A program made the position numbers and the translations under genes. Positions 16,595 to 26,039 of a stretch of 64,000 bases of DNA are shown here, piece after piece. The notes below the pieces were generated by a model. The model did no database searches, was not told the DNA's origin, and saw only the letters and a program-made list of their open reading frames with translations. Numbering within the stretch: the stretch's first letter is position 1; every line of letters starts with the position of its first letter. Source of the DNA: Nonomuraea candida (GTDB lineage: Bacteria > Actinomycetota > Actinomycetes > Streptosporangiales > Streptosporangiaceae); NCBI RefSeq assembly GCF_000725485.1, contig NZ_KL647033.1, forward strand, positions 186,001 to 250,000, given 5' to 3'.

Positions 16595-17086
16595 TCACCC
16601 GGAATGTTCCCCTATGTTCGCCTTCAGCACACCTGACAATAGATCGACGGCCTCGTCCACCGTCTCTACCCTGATACGTTCGCGCGACCCCCCGAGACTC
16701 AACTCCCGGGCCCACCTCCGGCCGCCCGGCCCCGACACCGCCACGTGCACGGTGCCGACCGGCCGGCCGTCCTGCGGCTCGGGACCGGCCACGCCGGTCA
16801 CCGCCAGCCCGTACGTGGCCCCGCACAGCCGCGCCACCCCCGCCGCCATGCCCGCGGCCACCTCGGCGTGCACCGCCCCCTCACGCCTCAGCAGCTCGCC
16901 CGGCACGCCCAGCAGCTCGTGCTTGAGATCGGTGGCGTAGGAGATCACCCCGCCCCTGAACGCCCGGGACGCCCCCGGCACCGAGGTGATCGCGGCCCCG
17001 ATGAGCCCGCCGGTCAGCGACTCGGCCACCGCGACCGTCGCGTCCCGCTCCACCAGCATCCCCAGCATCCCGGCCACGTCAGCCAT
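16595..17086 (-). CDS. pncC: CinA C-terminal domain protein (nicotinamide-nucleotide amidase, PncC)
   Basis: A 163-residue single-domain CinA protein. VAVAESLTGGLIGAAITSVPG holds the active-site serine region and the domain ends with the ETVDEAVDLL helix. PncC hydrolyses nicotinamide mononucleotide to nicotinate mononucleotide and ammonia in NAD recycling. It lacks the N-terminal COG1058 domain of full-length CinA, as is usual in actinobacteria. It lies three bases after pgsA and upstream of clgR in the conserved rimO-pgsA-cinA-clgR order, probably one transcription unit. Confidence 0.9.
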   Translation of the reverse strand: MADVAGMLGMLVERDATVAVAESLTGGLIGAAITSVPGASRAFRGGVISYATDLKHELLGVPGELLRREGAVHAEVAAGMAAGVARLCGATYGLAVTGVAGPEPQDGRPVGTVHVAVSGPGGRRWARELSLGGSRERIRVETVDEAVDLLSGVLKANIGEHSG

Positions 17087-17089
17087 CGA

Positions 17090-17662
17090 TCACTCCCCGC
17101 GCGCCTGCCTGGCCACTTTACGCAGCTTCGCCGCCCTGAGAACGTAGTCGGCGCCCGTGCCCACCGTGACGACGACCGCCGCCCCCATCACCGCCCACCG
17201 GACGGGCCCCGGCACGAACGGCAGGAGGTAGAGCACGATGGCCGCGATCTGCAGCACGGTCTTGACCTTGCCGCCGTAGCTGGCCGGGATGACCGCGTGC
17301 CGCAGCAGGACGAACCTCAGCGCCGTGATGCCCAGCTCTCTGCCGAGGATCACGATCGTGACCCACCAGGGCAGCTCGCCGAGGATCGACAGGCACACCA
17401 GCGCGGCCCCGGTGAGCGCCTTGTCGGCGATCGGGTCGGCGATCTTGCCGAAGTCGGTGATGAGGCCGTAGCGCCTGGCCAGCTCCCCGTCGAGGTGGTC
17501 GGTGATGGAGGCCACCGCGAACAGCGCCAGCGCGGCCACCCGCCAGCCCGTGCCCGGCAGGAAGAGGCAGACGACGAAGAAAGGGACGAGCGCCAACCGG
17601 AGGACCGTGAGGACGTTGGCGATGTTCCACGGGCTTACCACGCGGCGCTCGTCCCGGGTCAT
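17090..17662 (-). CDS. pgsA: CDP-diacylglycerol-glycerol-3-phosphate 3-phosphatidyltransferase
   Basis: A 190-residue membrane enzyme with about four to five helices and the full CDP-alcohol phosphotransferase motif: [13 protein letters not shown] followed by [10 protein letters not shown], which supplies the DxxDGxxAR...GxxxDxxxD metal-binding residues. It makes phosphatidylglycerol phosphate, the first committed step to phosphatidylglycerol and cardiolipin. The ATG overlaps the rimO stop (ATGA). Confidence 0.93.
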   Translation of the reverse strand: MTRDERRVVSPWNIANVLTVLRLALVPFFVVCLFLPGTGWRVAALALFAVASITDHLDGELARRYGLITDFGKIADPIADKALTGAALVCLSILGELPWWVTIVILGRELGITALRFVLLRHAVIPASYGGKVKTVLQIAAIVLYLLPFVPGPVRWAVMGAAVVVTVGTGADYVLRAAKLRKVARQARGE

Positions 17663-19068
17663 GGACCGGCCTTGATGCGCGCGATCAGGTCAACCCCCTC
17701 GGCGTCGACCACGTGCGCGCGTACGATCTGTCCCTTGACCAGGCCGATCCCCTGCACCGTGACCGAGCCGTCGACCTCGGGCCCCTGGTGGGCGGCCCTG
17801 CCCTCATAGCCGCCGTCGCCCAGGTCGTCGTCGATCAGCACGTCGACCTCGGTGCCGATGCGCTCCTCCGCGCGCTGGGCGGTCAGCTCCTCGGCCAGCT
17901 CGGTGAGCAGGCGCACCCGCTCGTCGATGACCTCCTGGCCGAGCTTGCCAGGCAGGCCGGCCGCCTCGGTGCCGTCCTCGTCGGAGTAGCCGAACACGCC
18001 GATCACGTCGAGCCTGGCCCGCTCCAGGAAGCCCACCAGCTCGCCGAACTCCTCCTCGGTCTCGCCGGGGAAGCCCACGATGAAGTTGGAGCGCACGCCC
18101 GCCTCGGGGGCGCGCTCGCGGATGCTGTCCAGCAGCCCGAGGAAGCGCTCGGGGTCGCCGAAGCGGCGCATGCGGCGCAGCACCGTGCCGCTGGCGTGCT
18201 GGAAGGACAGGTCGAAGTAGGGGGCGACGCCCTCGGTGCCGGTGATGACCTCGATCAGGCCGGGGCGCAGCTCGGCGGGCTGGAGGTAGCTGACGCGCAC
18301 GCGCTCGATGCCCTCCACGGCGGCGAGCCGGGGCAGCAGCTTCTCCAGCGCGCGCAGGTCGCCCAGGTCCTTGCCGTAGGACGTGGAGTTCTCGCTCACC
18401 AGGACGAGCTCGCGCACGCCCCGGTGGGCCAGCCAGTCGGCCTCGGCCACCAGCTCGTCGGGCCCCCGTGAGACGTAGGAGCCGCGGAAGGCCGGGATGG
18501 CGCAGAACGTGCAGCGCCTGTCGCAGCCGGAGGCCAGCTTGAGCGAGGCCACCGGGCTCTCGTCGAGCCTCTTGCGCAGCACCCGGGGCCCGCTGGCGGG
18601 CGCGAGGCCCTCCGGCAGGTCACCGTGACCGGGGATGCCGGTCTTGGCCGCGCCGGCGCGCTCGACCGGTGAGATGGGGAGCAGGGTGCGGCGGTCGCGT
18701 GGCGTGTGTGGCTTGAGCGGCTTGCCGGCGAGCACGTCGTCGAGTCGCTCACCGATCTCGGCGTAGTCGTCGAAGGAGATGACCGCGCTGGCCTCGGGCA
18801 GGGCCTCGGCCAGCTCGTTGCCGTAGCGCTCGGCCATGCAGCCCGCGGCCACCACCTTGACCCCGGAGTCGGCGGCGGCCAGGAGCGTGTCGATCGAGTC
18901 TTTCTTGGCGGAGTCGATGAAGCCACACGTGTTGACGACGACGACATCGGGGTCGTCGTCGCCCAGCTGCCAGCCGGCAGCCTCGAGTCGCGCGGCCAGC
19001 TCCTCGGAGTCGACCTCGTTGCGTGCGCAGCCCAGAGTGATCAGCGATGCGGTTCGGCGGGATGACAT
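17659..19068 (-). CDS. rimO: ribosomal protein uS12 methylthiotransferase RimO
   Basis: A 469-residue radical-SAM enzyme. The N-terminal UPF0004 domain supplies three cluster cysteines (LGCARN, NTCGF, AGCMAE). The radical-SAM motif [11 protein letters not shown] binds the second 4Fe-4S cluster, and the C-terminus is a TRAM domain. RimO methylthiolates the conserved Asp of ribosomal protein S12. I used the ATG at 19068; a GTG three codons upstream is possible and neither has a strong ribosome binding site. It is followed by pgsA with a four-base overlap. Confidence 0.93.
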   Translation of the reverse strand: MSSRRTASLITLGCARNEVDSEELAARLEAAGWQLGDDDPDVVVVNTCGFIDSAKKDSIDTLLAAADSGVKVVAAGCMAERYGNELAEALPEASAVISFDDYAEIGERLDDVLAGKPLKPHTPRDRRTLLPISPVERAGAAKTGIPGHGDLPEGLAPASGPRVLRKRLDESPVASLKLASGCDRRCTFCAIPAFRGSYVSRGPDELVAEADWLAHRGVRELVLVSENSTSYGKDLGDLRALEKLLPRLAAVEGIERVRVSYLQPAELRPGLIEVITGTEGVAPYFDLSFQHASGTVLRRMRRFGDPERFLGLLDSIRERAPEAGVRSNFIVGFPGETEEEFGELVGFLERARLDVIGVFGYSDEDGTEAAGLPGKLGQEVIDERVRLLTELAEELTAQRAEERIGTEVDVLIDDDLGDGGYEGRAAHQGPEVDGSVTVQGIGLVKGQIVRAHVVDAEGVDLIARIKAGP

Positions 19069-19128
19069 GGTGAACACTACGGTATCGGGAGTTGGCCACC
19101 ACCCGATGCACTGGCTCCCCCGCGACGG

Positions 19129-19887
19129 TTACCGCTCCTGTGGTTTCTGGGGCCCGAACGCCCGCCGCACCACGTCTCCGCTGCCCCCGAGACCCTTCAC
19201 CCTCTTGCCGTTGACGTGCACCGTCACGGCTCCCGCGTCGGCCAGCAGCACGTGCACCTTCTCCGGCGCGCGCCAGGTCGAGGTCTTGCCGGCCTTGAGG
19301 GTGCCCGAGAACAGCTTGTGCCCCTCGGCGTCGTGCAGGCTCACGTAGGACGACCGCTTGGCCTTGATACGGACGGTGACCGTGTTCTTGGCCGAGGCCG
19401 ACGGCGTGGGCCGCGGCGTCTCGGTGATGGGCGTGTTCGGCGGGACGCTGGGCCGGGCCGAGGCCACCCGCACGTCGCCCGTGCGCACCTGGTCGCCGGT
19501 GCCGCCCAGCACCCGCATCATGCCGAAGACCATCACGATCGCCAGCGCCACGCCGAGCGCCATCGTCCAGTTCGGGCCCCGCCGCTCGGGCAGGTGGATC
19601 TTGCGGTCGGTCTGGAAGACGGCCGAGGCCGCCATGGGCTGCGGCGCCCCGCCGTGCTGCTGGTCATAGAGGTGCACCGTGGCCTCGGGATCGAGCCCGA
19701 CGGCCCTGGCCACCGCCCTGATGTGCCCCCGCGCGTAGAAGGCGCCGCCGCACTGGTCGTAGTCGTCCTGCTCCAGGCATTGGATCATCGCCTCGCGAAT
19801 CCTGGTGGCCGCGCTGACCTGCGAGATCGTCAGCCCGGCCGTCTGCCTGGCCGCCCGCAGCATGGCCCCGATGCTCTGCTCCTGCAC
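19129..19887 (-). CDS. RodZ-like helix-turn-helix membrane protein
   Basis: A 252-residue protein. The N-terminal cytoplasmic XRE-like domain (about 1-75, GLTISQVSAATRIREAMI and GAFYARGHIRAVARAVGLDP) is the MreB-contacting type. One membrane helix follows (about 107-125), then a Pro/Thr linker and an extracytoplasmic beta domain (DUF4115-like). RodZ links the rod-shape cytoskeleton to the wall machinery; in Streptomyces-like organisms its function is less clear. It starts at GTG and lies between ftsK and rimO. Confidence 0.85.
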   Translation of the reverse strand: MQEQSIGAMLRAARQTAGLTISQVSAATRIREAMIQCLEQDDYDQCGGAFYARGHIRAVARAVGLDPEATVHLYDQQHGGAPQPMAASAVFQTDRKIHLPERRGPNWTMALGVALAIVMVFGMMRVLGGTGDQVRTGDVRVASARPSVPPNTPITETPRPTPSASAKNTVTVRIKAKRSSYVSLHDAEGHKLFSGTLKAGKTSTWRAPEKVHVLLADAGAVTVHVNGKRVKGLGGSGDVVRRAFGPQKPQER

Positions 19888-19970
19888 AGCGAACCGCCCC
19901 CCACCACACCGGCTACTCTTCGTGGTGGTACATATTCAATCAGTTAACGCCGTGCAAGCACGCATTGGGG

Positions 19971-22484
19971 TCATTCGCCACGCAGGTCGGCGAGCAGGCC
20001 GGGCAGGTCGTCGGGTTTCACCAGCACCTCGCGCGCCTTGGAGCCCTCGCTCGGGCCCACCACGTCGCGGCTCTCCAGCAGGTCCATCAGCCGCCCCGCC
20101 TTGGCGAAGCCCACCCGCAGCTTGCGCTGCAGCATCGAGGTGGAGCCGAACTGCGTGGTCACGATCAGCTCGGCCGCCTGGATCAGCAGGTCGAGGTCGT
20201 CGCCGATCTCCTCGTCGATCTCCCTCTTGACCGGCGCGGCGGCGACGTCGTCGCGGTATTCGACCTGCATCTGCTCCTTGCAGTGCGCGACGATCCCGGC
20301 GATCTCCTTCTCCGAGACGAACGCGTTCTGGATGCGGATGGGCTTGCTGGCGCCCATCGGCAGGAACAGCGCGTCACCCTGGCCGACCAGCTTGTCGGCG
20401 CCCGGCTGGTCGAGGATGACCCGCGAGTCGGTGAGGCTGGAGACGGCGAAGGCGAGCCTGGAGGGCACGTTCGCCTTGATCAGGCCGGTGACCACGTCGA
20501 CGCTCGGCCGCTGCGTGGCGATGACCAGGTGGATGCCCGCCGCGCGGGCGAGCTGCGTGATGCGCACGATCGAGTCCTCGACGTCGCGCGGCGCCACCAT
20601 CATGAGGTCGGCCAGCTCGTCCACGATCACCAGCAGGTACGGGTAGGGCTGGTAGACCCGCTCGCTGCCGGGCGGCGGCTGCAGCTTGCCCGCCCGCACG
20701 GCCTTGTTGAACTCGTCCACGTGCCGGAACCCCGACGCCGCCAGGTCGTCGTAGCGCCGGTCCATCTCGCCCACGACCCATTCGAGGGCCTCGGCGGCCT
20801 TCTTCGGGTTGGTGATGATCGGGGTGATGAGGTGGGGGATGCCTTCGTACACGCTCAGCTCGACCCGCTTGGGGTCGACCAGCACCATGCGCACCTCGTC
20901 GGGGGTGGCCCGCATCAGGATGGACGTGATCAGCCCGTTGACGCAGACCGACTTGCCGGCGCCGGTGGCGCCCGCGATGAGCAGGTGGGGCATCTTGGCG
21001 AGGTTGGCGACGATGGTGCGGCCCTCGACGTCCTTGCCCAGGCCGACGATCATCGGGTGGTGGTCGGCCTGCGCCACCTGCGAGCGCAGCACGTCGCCCA
21101 GCGCCACCAGGTCCTTGTCGGCGTTGGGGATCTCGACGCCGATCGCCGACTTGCCGGGGATCGGCGACAGGATGCGCACGTCGGCGGACTTGACGGCGTA
21201 GGCGATGTTCTTGGTCAGCGCGGTGACCTTCTCCACCTTGACCGCGGGCCCGAGCTCGATCTCGTAGCGCGTCACGGTCGGGCCGCGGGTGAACCCGATC
21301 ACCTGCGCGTCGATGCTGAACTGCTCCAGCACGCTGGTCAGCGCGTTCACCACGGTCGTGTTGGCCTTGGTCTGCGGCTTGGGCGCGGTGCCGGGCTTGA
21401 GATGCGTGAGGTCGGGGAGGCTGTAGGGGCCCGCCTGCGGGGACAGCACGAGCTGCTCGACCTTGCGCGGCGCGGGTGTGGGCTCCGGCGGCTCAGGGCG
21501 CCTCTCAGGCTCGGGCGCGGGCGTCTCGTCCTCGTCCGTCAGCCCCGGGACGATCTCCGGCGAGTGCTCGGCCTTCTTGTCCTTCTCCGCCAGCACCGGG
21601 GTGTCGTACGGCTTGACGACGTCGCCGGTCTCGCCGCCGTCCTCGGTCTTCTTCGTCCTGACCCGCTTCCTGGCGGGCGACTTCGGCGCGGCGGTCTCGG
21701 ACTGCCGCTCGAACAGCAGGTGCCTGAGCTCGCCCAGCCGCTCGGGGATGCGGTGCACGGGCGTGGCCGTGATCACCAGCACGCCGAACCCGGACAGGAG
21801 CAGCAGCAGCGGGATCGTCACCCAGGACGGCAGGATGCTCATCGGCGGCGCCGACACGATGAACCCGACCATGCCGCCGGCCTGCGACACCTTGTCCATG
21901 CCCTGGCCCTGGCCGGCCGGGTAGGGCGTGCCGTTGGCGACGTGGATGACGCCGAGCACGCCGACCATCAGCGCCGCCCAGCCGATCACCATGCGGCCGG
22001 TGTCGGCGTTCTGGTCGGGATGGCGCAGGTAGCGCCAGGCGAGCAGCCCGAGCAGCAGCGGCAGCGCCCAGGCCAGCGAGCCGAACACGCCCCGCACGGC
22101 CGCGTTGACCACGCCGGCCACCGCGCCGTCGGAGTTGCGCCAGGTCATCGCCGCCAGCACGATCGCGCCCGCCAGCACCGTCAGCCCGGCCCCGTCGCGC
22201 CGGTGCGCCGGGTCGAGCTCGCGGGCGTTCTTGCCCACGGCCCGCGCGGCACTGCCGATGCCGTTGGCGAACAACATCCACAACCCCACGATCAGCTTGC
22301 CGATCATGGTGAACACCCAGCTCACGGGGTCCTGGTGGGTCATCGGGGGCTTGCGGCCGGGGGCGGCTGCCTTCGTCCTGGCCCGCCCCGCCGACGTGCT
22401 TGCGCGCTTGGCGGGGGTCGAGCGCGACGAGGTCGACCGCTTCGCCGGCCCCTTCGCTGCGCTTTTCGGCGTACGGGTGGCCAT
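19971..22484 (-). CDS. ftsK: FtsK/SpoIIIE family DNA translocase
   Basis: An 837-residue DNA pump. A Lys/Ala/Ser-rich N-terminus (about 1-45) is followed by four predicted membrane helices (about 50-240), a charged linker with Pro repeats, and a RecA-like motor with Walker A GATGAGKS and Walker B LLVIVDELADLMM. The C-terminal winged gamma domain (SMLQRKLRVGFAKAGRLMDL) reads chromosome polarity sequences. It clears DNA from septa, important in sporulating actinobacteria. The ATG at 22484 opens the basic N-terminus; earlier in-frame starts add sequence without family support. rnj, its usual neighbour on this strand, is 24 kb away. Confidence 0.93.
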   Translation of the reverse strand: MATRTPKSAAKGPAKRSTSSRSTPAKRASTSAGRARTKAAAPGRKPPMTHQDPVSWVFTMIGKLIVGLWMLFANGIGSAARAVGKNARELDPAHRRDGAGLTVLAGAIVLAAMTWRNSDGAVAGVVNAAVRGVFGSLAWALPLLLGLLAWRYLRHPDQNADTGRMVIGWAALMVGVLGVIHVANGTPYPAGQGQGMDKVSQAGGMVGFIVSAPPMSILPSWVTIPLLLLLSGFGVLVITATPVHRIPERLGELRHLLFERQSETAAPKSPARKRVRTKKTEDGGETGDVVKPYDTPVLAEKDKKAEHSPEIVPGLTDEDETPAPEPERRPEPPEPTPAPRKVEQLVLSPQAGPYSLPDLTHLKPGTAPKPQTKANTTVVNALTSVLEQFSIDAQVIGFTRGPTVTRYEIELGPAVKVEKVTALTKNIAYAVKSADVRILSPIPGKSAIGVEIPNADKDLVALGDVLRSQVAQADHHPMIVGLGKDVEGRTIVANLAKMPHLLIAGATGAGKSVCVNGLITSILMRATPDEVRMVLVDPKRVELSVYEGIPHLITPIITNPKKAAEALEWVVGEMDRRYDDLAASGFRHVDEFNKAVRAGKLQPPPGSERVYQPYPYLLVIVDELADLMMVAPRDVEDSIVRITQLARAAGIHLVIATQRPSVDVVTGLIKANVPSRLAFAVSSLTDSRVILDQPGADKLVGQGDALFLPMGASKPIRIQNAFVSEKEIAGIVAHCKEQMQVEYRDDVAAAPVKREIDEEIGDDLDLLIQAAELIVTTQFGSTSMLQRKLRVGFAKAGRLMDLLESRDVVGPSEGSKAREVLVKPDDLPGLLADLRGE

Positions 22485-22668
22485 GATGCCAAAGGTACGA
22501 CGGAGACGCGGGGGTACGCGCGTAGGCTCGCCGGTGTCCTGACATGTGAACACCGCAAACCTTGCGCGTCACCCCGTCGTGAGGCTCTGCCGCGCGCGGC
22601 CGGGAGCGTGCGCGGCACCCCGTCGTCAGGCCCGCCCGCCCGTCGAGACCTCGCGTGTCACCCCGTCG

Positions 22669-23283
22669 TCATTCCCTGCCCCGCACCGTCGAGACCGCCG
22701 CGAAGGCCGCCTGCATGGCCGCCACCCGGTCCGCCAGGTCCTTGACCGCCTCGCGCAGCCCCTCGTCCCCGCCCGCGCCCTCGGCCATGAGCTCCAGGCG
22801 CGACTCGACCGCCCCGAGCCGCCGCGCGAACCCCGACAGCGCCTCGTCGTCCCGCACCAGCTCGTGCAGCAGCGCCGCCTGCTCCCTCAGCACCGCGGTC
22901 TTGCGGAACAGCTCCAGGAACACCGCCACCTTGGAGCGCAGCACCCAGGGGTCGAACGGCTTGGTGAGGTAGTCGACCGCGCCCACGGCATAGCCGCGGA
23001 AGGCCGCGCCTGAGCTGGGCCCGGTGCCGGTCAGGAAGATGATGGGCACGTCGCGGGTCTGGTCGAGCCGCTTGATGTGGGTGGCGGTCTCGAAGCCGTC
23101 CATGCCGGGCATCAGCACGTCGAGCAGGACGACCGCGAAGTCGTGGCGCTGCATCAGCTTCATCGCCTCGGGCCCCGACCTGGCCTTGAACAGCAGTTGT
23201 TGCAGCGGCCGCAGCACGGCCTCCAGCGCGACCAGGCTCTCGTCGTTGTCGTCCACCAGCAGGATCTTGACCTGTCGGTTCAT
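22669..23283 (-). CDS. single-domain response regulator with C-terminal coiled coil
   Basis: A 204-residue protein. The receiver domain (1-125) has acidic pair D11/D12, phosphoacceptor D55 in LLDVLMPGMDG, switch Thr in FLTGTG and K108 in YLTKPFDP. The rest is a helical, probably coiled-coil segment with no DNA-binding or enzymatic output. The ATG overlaps the stop of an upstream frame (ATGA) that looks like the end of another receiver (23280-23495), so it was probably once the second gene of a hybrid-kinase operon. It is divergent from the multidomain PP2C phosphatase, a plausible functional partner. Confidence 0.88.
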   Translation of the reverse strand: MNRQVKILLVDDNDESLVALEAVLRPLQQLLFKARSGPEAMKLMQRHDFAVVLLDVLMPGMDGFETATHIKRLDQTRDVPIIFLTGTGPSSGAAFRGYAVGAVDYLTKPFDPWVLRSKVAVFLELFRKTAVLREQAALLHELVRDDEALSGFARRLGAVESRLELMAEGAGGDEGLREAVKDLADRVAAMQAAFAAVSTVRGRE

Positions 23284-23495
23284 CCGTCGCCCTTCCGTTC
23301 ACCCGCGAGCCACCCGCGCATCACCTCCAGGAGCCGGTCGAGGTCCACGGGCCGGACCGTCCGGGGGCGCCGGCCCGGCGCGGAAGGCGCCGTCGCGCGG
23401 CCCTGGCCGGGCCACGAGCGGGGGACGCGGGTCAGCAGGGCGAAGCGGACCCGGTCGGTACGGGGAGTCCGACTGCGCGACCATGGCGGCCTTCT
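23280..23495 (-). pseudogene. possible 3' remnant of a receiver/hybrid-kinase gene
   Basis: An open stretch of 71 codons without a usable start ends VRPVDLDRLLEVMRGWLAG, which resembles the last strand and helix of a receiver domain (K/R-P-V-D-L-D-x-L-L). Its stop overlaps the start of the next gene by ATGA, the arrangement expected if a full gene once preceded it. Sequence further upstream in this frame is not recognisable and meets a stop. The 3' end of a lost hybrid histidine kinase is the best explanation. Confidence 0.35.
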
Positions 23496-23579
23496 TCACA
23501 ACGGGAGGTATCAGCGGCATCAGTCTGCCACTCTGAGAGTGACCGAACTGCCACATCGAGTGATGTTCTAGGACGCAGA

Positions 23580-26039
23580 GTGGACACGACCAGGGTGTCG
23601 AGCACGGCCTTCGACGGCACGGCCCACGCGCCGGCGCACGCGCGCAAGTTCGTGCGCCAGGTGCTCGGCGAATGGCGCCTGAGCCATCTGACCGAGGACG
23701 CCGTGCTGCTGACCAGCGAACTCGTCACGAACGCGGTGGTGCACGCGGGCACGGGGGTCGAGCTGACCTGCCGCCTCGACGTGGACGCCAGCCCGGCCAA
23801 GCTCGAGATCGAGGTCGACGACCACCACCCCACCCGCACCATCCCGGCCGCGGAGCCCGCCTCCTGCGAGGGCTCGCTGCAGACCTCGGGGCGCGGCCTG
23901 GCGCTGGCCGGGATGCTGGCCGACGCCTGGGGCGTCACCTACACCAGGACCGCCAAGCGGGTCTGGGTGCGCATGGAGCTCGGCGAGGGCTGCGAGCCCG
24001 CCGGGCCCGGCCACGGGTCCGGCCCGGTCTCCGGCCCCGCCGCGGCGCCGCTCGACGGCCTGCACATCGGCGTCGTGGTCTGCGACCTCGACGGGGTCGT
24101 ACGGTCGTGGAACTCCGAGGCGGAGCAGCTGCTCGGCCGGCCGGCGGAGGAGACGGTCGGCCGCTCGCTGAAGGAGCTGGTGGCCTGGCGCGGCCACGGC
24201 CCGTACGCGCTGTCGCTGACCGACACGCTGGGCCTGGGCCGCTGGCGCGGCGAGGCGCGCATGCGGCACGCGGACGGCAGGCTCATCCCCGTCTACGTCT
24301 CCCACCTGCGCACCCGCGGGCACGCCGGGGAGCGCGGGGCGATCTGGATGATCGTGTCGGCCGACCACCGCTACGTCCTGGCGCCGCCGCCCGCGCCGCT
24401 GCGCGGCGAGCCGGGCCGGCGCATCAAGGACCTGCTCGACCATGACATGCCCTTCGCCGAGCTGCTGGCCACGATCGCCCGGATCGTGAACGTCTCCAGC
24501 GGCGGCGACGCCGCGTACGTGCTGCTGTGCGGCGAGGACGGCAACCGGTTCGGCGTGGCGGCGGGCGCGGGCGCGACGGCGGGGCTGGTGGGCGTGCTGG
24601 CCACCGGCGTGTTCGGCGCCGACCGCAAGACGCCCGCCGTGGTCGAGGACCTGCTCGCCGGGGACGTCGAGCTGGCCCAGCAGCTCCGCGCCAGGTCGCT
24701 GGCGTGCGCGCCGCTGCTCGTGTCCGGCGAGGTGATCGGCTACCTCGTCGTGACCGCCGCCCAGCCCGGCCGGTTCGACCAGGATCTCACCGTCAGCCTG
24801 CAGCACATCGCCGACCAGGTGGCCGTCCCGGTGCAGCGCGAGCGGCTGGCCGAGCAGGACCGCGCGCACCGCGGGCGGCTGTCGTTCCTGGCCGAGGCGG
24901 GCGAGCTGCTGGCCGGCGTGCACGACGAGGAGCTGATCGCGGCGCTGACCGCCCAGCTCGTGGTGCCCAAGATCGCCACCTGGGCGGCGGTCTACCTGAC
25001 CGACCTGGCCGGCATGACCAGGCTCGCCCACGTCTGGCACAGCGAGGAGCGCCACAACGCCGACCTGCGCAAGTCGCTGCCCGCGATCCCCCGCACCGCG
25101 CTCGACGAGGTGAGCTGGCCGGTGGGCCCCGAGACCGTGCTGGCCTTCCCGCTGCTGACGCAGGGCCGCTCGCACGGCGCGCTGGTGATCGGCCGCGCCG
25201 AGCCGACGCTGCCGCTGGAGCTGGCCGACCTGCTCGCCGACCTGTGCCGCCTGGTGGCGCTCAACCTGCACACGGCCATGCTGTACGCCCGGCAGGCCAC
25301 CACCTCCCGGGTGCTGCAGCGCAGCCTGCTGCCCATGCGCGTGGCGCCCATGCCGGGCCTGGAGTCCGCGGTGGTCTACGAGCCGGCCGAGGAGGGCGCC
25401 GACGTCGGGGGCGACTTCTACGACCTGTTCACGGTGGCCGACCACTGGTGCTTCGCGCTGGGCGACGTGTGCGGCAGCGGGCCGGAGGCGGCCGCGGTCA
25501 CGGGCCTGGCCAGGCACGCCGTACGCCTGCTCGCCAAGGAGCACTACACCGTGGCCGATATCTTCGACCGGCTCAACCAGGCGCTGCTGGAGGAGGGCGA
25601 GGAGGGCAGGTTCCTCAGCCTGCTGTGCGGGGAGCTGACCCCGCTCCCCCAGGGCGGCGCGCTGTGCACGATCGCCTCGGCGGGCCATCCGCCGCCTCTC
25701 CTGCTGCGCCCGAACGGCGAGGTCCAGGCCATGGCCACCCCGCAGCTGCTGCTCGGCATCGAGGCCGGCGCCAGGTTCTACGTGGAGTCGTTCGAGCTGG
25801 CGCCGGAGGAGGTGCTGCTGTGCGTCACCGACGGCGTGACCGAGCGGCGCAACGGCGACCGCATGCTGGACGACGGCGACGGGCTGGCGGCGCTGCTGTC
25901 CGGCTGCGCGGGGCTGAGCGCGCACGCGGTGGCCGAACGGGTGCGGCACGCCGTCGAGACGTTCGCCTCCGAGCCGTCCCAGGACGACGTGGCCCTGCTC
26001 GTCATCAAGGCCAGCGCCGCCCTGCGCACCGTCACATGA
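23580..26039 (+). CDS. multidomain PP2C phosphatase with anti-sigma-factor-like kinase, PAS and GAF domains
   Basis: An 819-residue signalling protein. Order: HATPase_c_2 domain of the RsbW type (about 15-135; LTSELVTNAVVHAG is the N-box, GRGLALAGMLADAWG the G-box), PAS (about 158-260), two GAF-like domains (about 290-420 and 430-580) and a C-terminal SpoIIE phosphatase (about 590-815; GGDFYDLF, GDVCGSGPEAA, ASAGHPPPLL, CVTDGVTERR). The architecture is widespread in Streptomyces, where such proteins tune anti-sigma/anti-anti-sigma switches. No membrane segment is present. It starts at GTG with AGGA upstream, is divergent from the receiver gene, and overlaps the convergent galM end by eight bases. 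Confidence 0.9.
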   Translation: MDTTRVSSTAFDGTAHAPAHARKFVRQVLGEWRLSHLTEDAVLLTSELVTNAVVHAGTGVELTCRLDVDASPAKLEIEVDDHHPTRTIPAAEPASCEGSLQTSGRGLALAGMLADAWGVTYTRTAKRVWVRMELGEGCEPAGPGHGSGPVSGPAAAPLDGLHIGVVVCDLDGVVRSWNSEAEQLLGRPAEETVGRSLKELVAWRGHGPYALSLTDTLGLGRWRGEARMRHADGRLIPVYVSHLRTRGHAGERGAIWMIVSADHRYVLAPPPAPLRGEPGRRIKDLLDHDMPFAELLATIARIVNVSSGGDAAYVLLCGEDGNRFGVAAGAGATAGLVGVLATGVFGADRKTPAVVEDLLAGDVELAQQLRARSLACAPLLVSGEVIGYLVVTAAQPGRFDQDLTVSLQHIADQVAVPVQRERLAEQDRAHRGRLSFLAEAGELLAGVHDEELIAALTAQLVVPKIATWAAVYLTDLAGMTRLAHVWHSEERHNADLRKSLPAIPRTALDEVSWPVGPETVLAFPLLTQGRSHGALVIGRAEPTLPLELADLLADLCRLVALNLHTAMLYARQATTSRVLQRSLLPMRVAPMPGLESAVVYEPAEEGADVGGDFYDLFTVADHWCFALGDVCGSGPEAAAVTGLARHAVRLLAKEHYTVADIFDRLNQALLEEGEEGRFLSLLCGELTPLPQGGALCTIASAGHPPPLLLRPNGEVQAMATPQLLLGIEAGARFYVESFELAPEEVLLCVTDGVTERRNGDRMLDDGDGLAALLSGCAGLSAHAVAERVRHAVETFASEPSQDDVALLVIKASAALRTVT

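Noticed and set aside
19965..22745. Very long open frames antisense to ftsK (over 900 codons) and similarly antisense to rnj/dapA (46579-49743) and to the ROK/dipeptidase genes (2390-4339).
   Set aside because: They mirror the codon bias of the high-GC genes on the other strand, have no ribosome binding site or family features, and their translations are rich in H, R, G and P without structure.
23299..23556. 85-codon frame beginning MWQFGHSQ before the receiver gene.
   Set aside because: It is in a different phase from the receiver-like remnant, ends without relation to the next gene, and its Pro/Arg-rich translation has no family signal.
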